DNA of 64,000 nt from Rhizobium brockwellii (GTDB lineage Bacteria; Pseudomonadota; Alphaproteobacteria; Rhizobiales; Rhizobiaceae), in assembly GCF_000769405.2 (NCBI RefSeq), contig NZ_CP053442.1, positions 62,001-126,000 on the forward strand, in the 5' to 3' direction. Below the pieces are notes generated by a model. It made no database searches. It was not told the DNA's origin and worked only from the letters and a program-made list of their open reading frames with translations. The translations under genes were made by a program, and so were the position numbers. Shown here in pieces: positions 55,520 to 62,697 of the stretch. Position 1 is the first letter of the stretch; each line of letters opens with the position of its first letter.

Positions 55520-56149
55520 ATGGGGGAAGAAGAGGGCGCCTCGCGGCGACCGATCGCGAGCCGGTCGTCGTCCTGGGCCATCGGCCTCAGCGCGTGGCTG
55601 GCGCGGAGTGGCGCGACGCCGAACGGCATTTCGCTTTTATCGGTCGTATTCGCAGGTATAGGCGCAGCGCTCATCGTTTTCACAACACATCCGATTGCCA
55701 TGGTTTGTGCCGCGATCTCGGTGCAACTGCGGCTCGTCTGCAATCTGCTGGACGGAATGGTCGCGATCGAAGGCGGCAAGAAAACCAAGAGCGGGCCGCT
55801 CTACAATGAATTTCCCGACCGGGTTGCCGACAGCCTGTTTCTCATCGCGGCTGGCTATGCCTGCGGCTTTGGCTGGCTCGGCTGGCTGGCTGCGCTGCTC
55901 GCCGCACTCACCGCCTATATCAGGGTCTTCGGAGGATCGGTCGGCCTTCCCCAGGACTTCAGCGGCGTCATGGCCAAGCAGCGCCGCATGGCGGTGCTGA
56001 CGGCGGGCCTCCTCGCCCAGAGCGTCGAGACGCTGATATCCGGCAGCCACTGGTCGCTGATCCTGGCATCTGCGGTCATCGCGGCCGGCAGCCTTGTTAC
56101 ATGCATCACACGCACGATAACGCTTGCCCGTTCCCTGGAGAGACTATGA
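55520..56149 (+). CDS. CDP-alcohol phosphotransferase with altered first metal ligand
   Basis: The 209-residue membrane protein has hydrophobic segments (LLSVVFAGIGAALIVFTT and others) and the CDP-alcohol phosphotransferase motif as N75-LLDG-MVA ... D100-RVA-D104. The family consensus starts with Asp where Asn75 stands, and the AR pair is AI; the last two catalytic Asps are kept. It should join a CDP-activated lipid or alcohol to an acceptor, but the altered motif suggests an unusual substrate. The start is chosen at ATG 55520; ATG 55436 would add 28 residues. It overlaps the PlsC-like gene by 4 bp. Confidence 0.8.
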   Translation: MGEEEGASRRPIASRSSSWAIGLSAWLARSGATPNGISLLSVVFAGIGAALIVFTTHPIAMVCAAISVQLRLVCNLLDGMVAIEGGKKTKSGPLYNEFPDRVADSLFLIAAGYACGFGWLGWLAALLAALTAYIRVFGGSVGLPQDFSGVMAKQRRMAVLTAGLLAQSVETLISGSHWSLILASAVIAAGSLVTCITRTITLARSLERL

Positions 56150-56766
56150 TCGCCCTCATTCGTCGCCTTCTCGTGCTGTTCGTCCGTATCCTGGTCGGCG
56201 CCCGAAGCGAGTGGCGGGGCTGCACGCCCGATTCCAGCCGCCGCATCTATTTCGCCAATCACAACAGCCATGTCGATACCGTCGCCGTCATGGCCGCCCT
56301 GCCGTGGCCGGTGCGCCGGCTGACCCACCCGATTGCGGCGCGCGACTATTGGGGAACGAGCGCTTTTCGCCGCTTTATCGCGGAGAAATGCCTGCGCGCC
56401 GTTCTGATAGACCGCAAGCCTGCGCCGGACAGCAATCCGCTGGAGCCTCTCGAGCGCCTGCTCGAGGAAGGTCGTTCGATCCTGATTTTTCCTGAGGGGA
56501 CGAGAAGCGCCACCGATGAGATCGCCCCGTTTCGCAGCGGCATCTATCGCCTCGCCTGCCGTTTTCCGGACGTCGATCTGGTGCCAATCCATCTCGACAA
56601 CCTTCAGCGCATCCTGCCGAAGGGAAGCATGCTGATCGTCCCGATCACCTGCACGGCGCGCTTCGGCAAGCCGCTCCGCGTCGAACCAGGCGAGGAAAAG
56701 GCCGAATTCCTGACCCGCGCCCGCGCAGCGGTGATTGAGCTCGCAGATGGGGGGCATGCCGCATGA
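56146..56766 (+). CDS. 1-acyl-glycerol-3-phosphate acyltransferase-like protein (PlsC family)
   Basis: The 206-residue protein has the acyltransferase box NHNSHVD (His39-x4-Asp44) and FPEGTRS (115-121), the two key motifs of PlsC-like lysophospholipid acyltransferases, and an N-terminal hydrophobic anchor. It is coupled by ATGA overlaps to the genes on both sides, so it works with the CDP-alcohol phosphotransferase and CdsA-like enzyme in making a dedicated lipid. Confidence 0.9.
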   Translation: MIALIRRLLVLFVRILVGARSEWRGCTPDSSRRIYFANHNSHVDTVAVMAALPWPVRRLTHPIAARDYWGTSAFRRFIAEKCLRAVLIDRKPAPDSNPLEPLERLLEEGRSILIFPEGTRSATDEIAPFRSGIYRLACRFPDVDLVPIHLDNLQRILPKGSMLIVPITCTARFGKPLRVEPGEEKAEFLTRARAAVIELADGGHAA

Positions 56767-57692
56767 CCAGCCTTTTCTCCATCGTGCTGGCCGCGATCCT
56801 CGGCCTGCTTGCCGTCGCCTCGGCCATCGGTTTCATCCTGCAGCGACGCGCGACAGAACCCGGCTCCGTCGCCACCGTTCAGAACCTCAACGCCCGTATC
56901 CGCTCCTGGTGGATCATGGTTGCCGTCTTCGGCGGCGCGATCCTGCTCGGCGAAACGTCGACGGTCATCCTGTTCGCATTTCTATCGTTTATGGCGCTTC
57001 GCGAATTCTGGACGCTGACGCCATCGCGACGCGGCGATCATCTGGCGCTTTTCTTGTCGTTCTTCGTGGTGCTGCCGATCCATTACGTGCTGCTCGGAAC
57101 CGAGTGGTACGGCCTCTTTTCCATCTTCATCCCGGTCTATGCCTTCCTGATCCTGCCGGCAGTGGCGACCCTAACGGGCGACGTCAACGAATTCCTGGCC
57201 CGCAGCGCCAGGGTGCAATGGGGATTGATGCTGACGGTCTATTCGATCAGCCATGCCCCGGCACTCCTCATGCTGGAGACCGGCACGCCGCCGGCACTTC
57301 TTCTCGTTTATCTGGTCGTGGTCGTGCAGCTCAGCGACGTTTTCCAGTATGTCTGGGGCAAGCTCCTCGGGAAGCACCGCTTCTCGCCGAATATCAGTCC
57401 GTCGAAGACGATCGAAGGGCTGGTCGGAGGCGGCGCCTCCGCCATCCTCGCGGGAACACTGCTTTATCGCTTGACGCCGTTCTCACCGCTGCAGGCCGCT
57501 GCCATCAGCACGGTCATCGTCGTCGCCGGCTTCTTCGGCGGCTTCGTGCTCTCGGCCATCAAGCGCGATCTCAATGCCAAGGACTGGGGCTATGTGATCG
57601 AGGGCCATGGCGGTGTGCTCGACCGCCTCGACTCCATCACCTTCGCCGCGCCGCTGTTCTTCCACATCGTCCGCTATTGGTTCACCACGTAG
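56763..57692 (+). CDS. Phosphatidate cytidylyltransferase (CdsA family)
   Basis: The 309-residue multi-spanning membrane protein ends with the CdsA signature SAIKRDLNAKDWGYVIEGHG (from about residue 264) followed by GGVLDRLDS, and contains NISPSKTIEGLVGG. It converts phosphatidate and CTP to CDP-diacylglycerol. A separate chromosomal housekeeping cdsA is expected in this organism, so this copy probably serves the cassette's own lipid product. Confidence 0.9.
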   Translation: MTSLFSIVLAAILGLLAVASAIGFILQRRATEPGSVATVQNLNARIRSWWIMVAVFGGAILLGETSTVILFAFLSFMALREFWTLTPSRRGDHLALFLSFFVVLPIHYVLLGTEWYGLFSIFIPVYAFLILPAVATLTGDVNEFLARSARVQWGLMLTVYSISHAPALLMLETGTPPALLLVYLVVVVQLSDVFQYVWGKLLGKHRFSPNISPSKTIEGLVGGGASAILAGTLLYRLTPFSPLQAAAISTVIVVAGFFGGFVLSAIKRDLNAKDWGYVIEGHGGVLDRLDSITFAAPLFFHIVRYWFTT

Positions 57693-57705
57693 AAGCTGGT
57701 TCTGG

Positions 57706-58029
57706 CTAAAGCCGGTCGATCTCCTCGAGGCTCTCGAACAGCCGGTGCTGAACATCCCGCTCCTGCTTGCTGATGGCGGTCATCAGCTTGCCCATCGTTC
57801 CCCGAAGGCCGTGCAGCTCGTCGACCAGCTCCATGACGACATCGACGCCGGCTTCGTTGACGCCCATGTTTGCCATGAGATCGAGGATCAGCCGGGCGCG
57901 TGCGACGTCGGCGTCGCGAAATTGCCGTTGGCCACCTGACGTCTCCGGGATCAGCCAACCCTGTTCGATCCAGAGGTCGAGCTGGACGATGTCGATTTTC
58001 AAGTAAAGACGGAATTCGAGATCATCCAT
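57706..58029 (-). CDS. cbpM: Chaperone modulator CbpM (MerR-like)
   Basis: The 107-residue protein has the CbpM layout: DIVQLDLWIEQGWLIPETSGG, then RQFRDADVARARLILDLMANMGVNEAGVDVVMELVDELHGLRG in order. CbpM binds the J-domain of CbpA and modulates it. Start 58029 lies two bases after the DnaJ-like stop, so the two are cotranscribed. In-frame sequence to 58080 belongs to the upstream gene. Confidence 0.85.
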   Translation of the reverse strand: MDDLEFRLYLKIDIVQLDLWIEQGWLIPETSGGQRQFRDADVARARLILDLMANMGVNEAGVDVVMELVDELHGLRGTMGKLMTAISKQERDVQHRLFESLEEIDRL

Positions 58030-58031
58030 GA

Positions 58032-58946
58032 TCAAGCCTCCATGTTCTTTCTCGGATCGTGGGAGTTTGCCGTCGCCCATTCCTTCATGAAGGCCGTCAG
58101 CCGTTCATCCGGGGCGTCGGGCAGCACAATCTTCAGCGAAATGTAGACGTCGCCATGTTCGCCGCCGCGTTTTACAACACCCTTGCCCTTGAGACGCAGG
58201 ACCTTGCCGCTGTTCGAATGAGGTGGCAGCGTCAAATTAACTGGTCCGGACGGCGTCGGCACACGAACCTTGCCGCCGAGCACGGCCTCGCTGAGGGAGA
58301 TCGGCAGTTCCAGGCGGATATCGTCACCGTCTCGCAAGAAGAAACTGTGCGGGCGCACACGGATTTCGATCAGGGCATCGCCCGCCGGCCCGCCGCCGAT
58401 GCCCGGCTCGCCCTTGCCGCGCAGCCGCAAGGTCTGGCCGTCGCGCGTCCCCGGCGGGATCTGTACGTCGAGCGCCGGGCCACTCGGCAGCTTGATCTCC
58501 GTCCTGGTGCCGTTGACGGCCTCAAGAAAGTCAACCTCCATGGAAAATTGCCGGTCACGACCACGACCACGGGTCTGGCCGCCGCCGGCACGGCGCGAAA
58601 AGAAATTGGCAAAGACATCGTCGGCATCGCCGAAGTCGGCAAAGCCGGCACTGTTGTGATAGGGATCGCCAGGGCCGTTCTTCGAGGCATAGTCGCGGTA
58701 ATAGTTGCGCTGCGCCCGCTCGGCGCCGGTTATATCGATCTCGCCGCGGTCGAAGCGGCCGCGTTTTTCCTCGTCGCTCAAGATCTCGTTGGCAGCCGAA
58801 ATCTCCTTGAACTGCTCCTCGGCGCGTTTGTCGCCGGGGTTAAGGTCGGGGTGGAGCTTCTTGGCGAGCTTGCGGAACGCGCTTTGAATATCCTTTTGCG
58901 TCGCATCCCGCTTTACGCCCAGAAGCTCATATGGATCCTGGCTCAT
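58032..58946 (-). CDS. cbpA: DnaJ-class co-chaperone CbpA
   Basis: The 304-residue protein begins with a J-domain (DPYELLGVKRDATQKDIQSAF, HPD at 32-34), a short Gly-rich linker (FFSRRAGGGQTRGRGRDRQ) and the two-part DnaJ C-terminal substrate-binding domain. It has no Cys-rich zinc finger, which defines the CbpA class. It stimulates DnaK ATPase. The neighbouring CbpM gene confirms the assignment. Confidence 0.9.
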   Translation of the reverse strand: MSQDPYELLGVKRDATQKDIQSAFRKLAKKLHPDLNPGDKRAEEQFKEISAANEILSDEEKRGRFDRGEIDITGAERAQRNYYRDYASKNGPGDPYHNSAGFADFGDADDVFANFFSRRAGGGQTRGRGRDRQFSMEVDFLEAVNGTRTEIKLPSGPALDVQIPPGTRDGQTLRLRGKGEPGIGGGPAGDALIEIRVRPHSFFLRDGDDIRLELPISLSEAVLGGKVRVPTPSGPVNLTLPPHSNSGKVLRLKGKGVVKRGGEHGDVYISLKIVLPDAPDERLTAFMKEWATANSHDPRKNMEA

Positions 58947-59063
58947 ACATATCTCCGGTCGGGCAGCGAATACTGCTGGTTGGTTTGGGGATGATATAGG
59001 TTGCCGGGCCGCCGTCGGGGAGGGGAGGCCGCCCGGATTGCTCTTCAGGAGGCCTTGTGGAGG

Positions 59064-59531
59064 TTAGAGCGGTGCCACATCTTCCGCTTGAGATGCTGAG
59101 CCTTCAAGCGCTGGCGCTGGCCGCCGATCGACAAGAACCGAGCATCCGGCGTGGCGCACGACCTTTTCGACGATCGAGGAGAAGACGTAGTCGGTGATAT
59201 CGGGCACATGCGATGAAAGCAGAATGAGATCGGCCGACTTCTCCCTTGCTGAAGACACCAGCAGGGAGGCCGCAACACCGATGCGAACCTCGATGACCGC
59301 CGGTATTTCCAGCTCCTTGCAGAGCGATGACAGTTTCTTTTCGGCGTCGACGATGGCGTTCGTTTCGAATTCTTCGGGGAGGTCCATCAGGTGACGGTGC
59401 GGGATATTCTCGATGACGTGCATGACGATGACGCTTCCACCTTCATCCAACAGCGCTGCAGCCCGGCGAAGGATGCGGATTGCCGTCTGTCTGGAACCCA
59501 TGCCGATACCGCAGATGATCGTTCGATACAT
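59064..59531 (-). CDS. Universal stress protein (UspA family)
   Basis: The 155-residue protein follows the UspA fold: IICGIGMGSRQTAIRILRRAAALL, SVIVMHVIENIPH, and SADLILLSSHVPDITDYVFSSIVEKVVRHAGCSVLVDR. The usual ATP-binding G2xG9G(S/T) motif is altered (SSHVPDITDYVFSS). Start 59531 (MYRTII) fits the family; a long in-frame extension to 59708 has no similarity. It is a likely cytoplasmic stress protein next to chaperone genes. Confidence 0.85.
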   Translation of the reverse strand: MYRTIICGIGMGSRQTAIRILRRAAALLDEGGSVIVMHVIENIPHRHLMDLPEEFETNAIVDAEKKLSSLCKELEIPAVIEVRIGVAASLLVSSAREKSADLILLSSHVPDITDYVFSSIVEKVVRHAGCSVLVDRRPAPALEGSASQAEDVAPL

Positions 59532-59742
59532 TGAAATCCATATCCTCGAATGCGAATGATAGCACCGATCATACCGGTGTCGACTGTCCCGACATTGACG
59601 AATATCAAGCAGTAGTGCCGCAACGGCAGCGCGCATGAAATGGCCAACTGCTTCGGAACGGACCTCCGGCTGAATCGTCGCAGTTGACGGCATGGCCCTC
59701 GGCAACATTTCTCACCTGACGTCGTCACTGATTGAGGTTCAT

Positions 59743-60594
59743 ATGCCGAATTTTGCGATTATCGGATCGGGCGCGATGGGAAGTGCCGTCGCCAAACGGC
59801 TGATCGACCACGGCGCTACGGTGCTGACTTACCTCGAGGGCAGGAGCGAGCGGACGATTGCGCGGGCAAAGGCAGCCGGCATGGTGCCGGTCGGCCGCCA
59901 GGAGCTGACGAAGGCCGAGCTGATCCTGTCGATCGTTCCGCCGGCTGAGGCGATCAAGGTCGCAGACCTCATCGCGGACATATCGTCGGGGATGCCGGTC
60001 CCGCCACCCTTCGTCGACCTCAACGCCATCGCGCCGAAAACGATGCAGGCGTTGGCGGCACGCTTCGAAGGCAGCGGCGTCGAGGCGCTTGACGGTGCGA
60101 TCATCGGCGGGCCGCCGGTCCCCGGCAAGCCAGGTCCGACCATCTATATCAGCGGCGACACCGCGGAGCGAAGCCGGCTGATCGAGGATTGCGGCCTGCG
60201 GATCCGCAGGCTCGACGGACCGCTCGGCGCCGCCTCGGCACTGAAGATGTGTTATGCCGGCATCAACAAGGGATTTGTCGGCCTTGGCACCGCCATGCTG
60301 CTTGCCGCATCGCGTTCGGGTGCCGCCGAAAGCCTGAAAGCCGAACTCTCCGAAAGCCTTCCCGACATCGATCGCAAGCTGTCGGGATCCATACCCGACA
60401 TGTATCCGAAAGCCTATCGGTGGGTTGCCGAAATGCAGGAGATCGCCGATTTCCTCGGCGAGGATGATCCGGCAGCGACCATCTTCCGCGGCATGGCGGA
60501 CGTCTTCTCCAGGATGGCGACCGACGTGGAGGGCAGCCGTGTGCTCGTCGGGCAGTTGGACGAAATCCTCGGCAGCACCGACATTGGTAGCTGA
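59743..60594 (+). CDS. 3-hydroxyisobutyrate-dehydrogenase-like NAD(P)-dependent oxidoreductase
   Basis: The 283-residue protein starts with a Rossmann motif (AIIGSGAMGSAVAKRL, GxGxxG at 8-13), followed by DLNAIAPKTMQAL and DGAIIGGPPVPGKPGPTIYISG. The C-terminal helical half resembles the DUF1932 domain often fused to this NAD-binding domain. The usual catalytic Lys region (GINKGFVGLGTAM) is present. The substrate is unknown. It starts at ATG 59743 and is divergent from the Usp gene. Confidence 0.82.
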   Translation: MPNFAIIGSGAMGSAVAKRLIDHGATVLTYLEGRSERTIARAKAAGMVPVGRQELTKAELILSIVPPAEAIKVADLIADISSGMPVPPPFVDLNAIAPKTMQALAARFEGSGVEALDGAIIGGPPVPGKPGPTIYISGDTAERSRLIEDCGLRIRRLDGPLGAASALKMCYAGINKGFVGLGTAMLLAASRSGAAESLKAELSESLPDIDRKLSGSIPDMYPKAYRWVAEMQEIADFLGEDDPAATIFRGMADVFSRMATDVEGSRVLVGQLDEILGSTDIGS

Positions 60595-60994
60595 CCGCAA
60601 TACTCAAGCAATCCCCGCAACAGCCTACCAGGTGCTTGGCTACTTCCATTCTTTGATGAAGGATGCGCACGATGATGATCTGGCCCGCGTCCTTAATTTT
60701 GAAGTACAGAAAATGAGAGCCAACGGAGATCTTTCTGTACACGTTCCAAGAGCCGCCTGGTCTCCGTGTTGCCTAACAAGATCATCGAAAAAGCTTACAA
60801 ACACCATCGCCCCTATAAATCCGAAGACGATACCAGGGCCTTTGCGTGTTGCGTAAACCAGGCATTCTGCAACACGCAAGAAGGCCTTGTACTATAGGGC
60901 TTCTCGCCAGTTTTGACCCATTTATTTCAAACTCGGCAATTCTGAAAAAACGCCCGTCTGCGAACGGGCTCGACATCCCAGATCGCCAGGCCCT
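60595..60994. other. Low-GC gap with possible frameshifted gene remnant
   Basis: This 400-bp region has lower GC content than its neighbours and no intact gene. From ATG 60656 the plus strand reads MKDAHDDDLARVLNFEVQKM and continues until about 60745. A one-base shift then gives a second protein-like run (about 60748-60895, for example LPNKIIEKAYKHHRPYKS) ending at TAG. The pair may be one decayed gene. No family was recognised. A hairpin (60837-60886) lies within it. Confidence 0.35.
60837..60886. repeat. Imperfect inverted repeat (hairpin)
   Basis: Arms GGCCTT-T-GCGTGTTGC (60837-60852) and GCAACACGC-AAG-AAGGCC (60869-60886) pair over 15 bp with a small internal bulge and a 16-nt loop. No U-run follows, so a terminator role is doubtful. 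Confidence 0.6.
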
Positions 60995-61303
60995 TTACTT
61001 CGCCGATTTGTCCGCGATGATACCCAATTTATGAATTTCCGGTGTTTTGGCGAACATGTCGCCTGCCTTGATATTTTCCATCAACGCGGCGGCGACCTTT
61101 CCGTTGAGATGCGCGTCGCGTCCAGCCTCGTCATCAAACGTATCGAATATCGCGAAAGAGGAAGGCCCCTCTTGAATCGCATACCACGAGATCGTGCCGG
61201 GCTCGGCATTCACCAAAGGAACTGCCGACCGCAGGAAGTCCGCGACCTCCTTCTCCTTGCCGGGCTTGGCTTCAAGCGGAACGTATAGGGCGAACCTTGT
61301 CAT
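60995..61303 (-). CDS. Antibiotic biosynthesis monooxygenase (ABM)-domain protein
   Basis: The 102-residue protein has the dimeric ferredoxin-like ABM fold: RFALYVPLEAKPGKEKEVADFL, then EPGTISWYAIQEGPSSFAIFDTF, then RDAHLNGKVAAALMEN. Relatives include YgiN-type quinol monooxygenases. The length is normal. It is monocistronic, with its promoter probably in the gap to 61737. Confidence 0.85.
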   Translation of the reverse strand: MTRFALYVPLEAKPGKEKEVADFLRSAVPLVNAEPGTISWYAIQEGPSSFAIFDTFDDEAGRDAHLNGKVAAALMENIKAGDMFAKTPEIHKLGIIADKSAK

Positions 61304-61737
61304 TCTACTCTCCTGTTCTGATCATCGCGAGTGTCTCTCGGCCACCAATTGGCTTCGTGTCATAAACCCTCAACCGTATAATTTCTGGCATCGAGATCCA
61401 ATCCTTGCGGAACTCTCTTTACTTTCCCATTGCGGTAATTTGAGGAATAAGGCACGCGGCGGCATTGGCTGAACGTCGCAGCGTCCGCAGTTGCTGAGAG
61501 AGCTGACACTGCACCCGCCGTGCATTTCTCAAGACTTTTGCAACAGTCTTACAGGTGTTGTTTTTCCTGCCTGATTTTATGTCTTCACCGTAAATTTATA
61601 TGTGGCCGGCGCTTTGACGATTGCGTGAAACCGCGCCGACACCTGTGACAAAACCTCATCGCCTCTGCTATGTCAGGAAAAATGCGGCAGCCCAACTGGC
61701 GTCGCGCTCTGTCCGATCAATGCCAGGAGTTTGAAAG
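61304..61737. promoter_or_regulatory. Divergent intergenic region, no gene seen
   Basis: The 434-bp gap between the ABM gene (minus) and yghU (plus) contains no credible open frame of gene-like composition. It should hold the promoters for both genes. An AT-rich segment lies around 61545-61620. I could not identify a defined operator or riboswitch. Confidence 0.4.
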
Positions 61738-62613
61738 ATGAGCGGTTCTCCCGATTATACACCCCCGAAGGTCTGGACCTGGAACAAGGTGAATGGCGGC
61801 CAGTTCGCCAGCATCAATCGCCCGATCGCGGGACCGACGCATGACAAGGAGCTTCCGATCGGCCGCCATCCGCTGCAACTCTATTCGCTCGGAACGCCGA
61901 ACGGCCAGAAGGTCACCATCATGCTCGAGGAGCTGCTGGCCCTTGGCCATGAAGGTGCGGAGTATGACGCCTGGCTGATCAAGATCGGCGATGGCGACCA
62001 GTTCGGAAGCGGCTTCGTCGCGGTCAATCCCAATTCCAAGATACCGGCGCTGATGGACCGCAGTGGGCCAAAGCCGATCCGTGTCTTCGAGTCCGGTGCG
62101 ATCCTCACCTATCTCGCCGAGAAGTTCGGCGCCTTCCTGCCGACCGAACCGAGCGCGCGCGCCGAATGCCTGTCATGGCTGTTCTGGCAGATGGGAAGCG
62201 CGCCCTATCTCGGCGGCGGCTTCGGCCATTTCTACGCCTATGCGCCGACGAAGATCGAATATGCGATCGACCGCTTCGCCATGGAAGTGAAGCGTCAGCT
62301 CGACGTGCTCGATCGTCGCCTCGCCGAAAGCGAGTATCTGGCAGGCAGCCAATATACGATCGCCGATATTGCCGTCTGGCCCTGGTATGGCGGGTTGGTG
62401 AAGGGCTGGACCTATGGTGCAGCCGAGTTTCTGCAGGTCGAGGACTATAAGAACGTGCTGCGCTGGGCCGACACCATCCACAGCAGGCCGGCCGTGCAAC
62501 GCGGCCGGATGGTCAACCGCCTCTCCGGTGATCCCTCGAGCCAGTTGCACGAGCGCCACGACGCCAGCGACTTCGACACCAGGACGCAGGACAAGCTCGC
62601 GGCCGCCGAGTAA
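61738..62613 (+). CDS. yghU: Glutathione S-transferase-like disulfide-bond oxidoreductase YghU
   Basis: The 291-residue protein closely follows E. coli YghU along its length: PPKVWTWNKVNGGQFASINRP, HPLQLYSLGTPNGQKVTIML, YDAWLIKIGDGDQFGSGFV, NPNSKIPALMDRSG, FLGGGFGHFY-like YLGGGFGHFYAYAPTKIEYA, and QLHERHDASDF near the C-terminus. YghU is a nu-class GST that binds two glutathiones and reduces disulfides and organic hydroperoxides. ATG 61738 is preceded by a GGAG-like site. Confidence 0.94.
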   Translation: MSGSPDYTPPKVWTWNKVNGGQFASINRPIAGPTHDKELPIGRHPLQLYSLGTPNGQKVTIMLEELLALGHEGAEYDAWLIKIGDGDQFGSGFVAVNPNSKIPALMDRSGPKPIRVFESGAILTYLAEKFGAFLPTEPSARAECLSWLFWQMGSAPYLGGGFGHFYAYAPTKIEYAIDRFAMEVKRQLDVLDRRLAESEYLAGSQYTIADIAVWPWYGGLVKGWTYGAAEFLQVEDYKNVLRWADTIHSRPAVQRGRMVNRLSGDPSSQLHERHDASDFDTRTQDKLAAAE

Positions 62614-62697
62614 GCGAGCGGCCTCAGCCACTTGTCGCCGCAACAAATGATGCTCCGCCGCCTTTACGGCGGCGGAGCATTTGCATGCTGCCCGAAC

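Noticed and set aside
61485..61505. CTGAGA-containing stretch resembling part of a TPP riboswitch
   Set aside because: The second conserved TPP-riboswitch block and supporting stems are absent, and the adjacent genes have no thiamine link.
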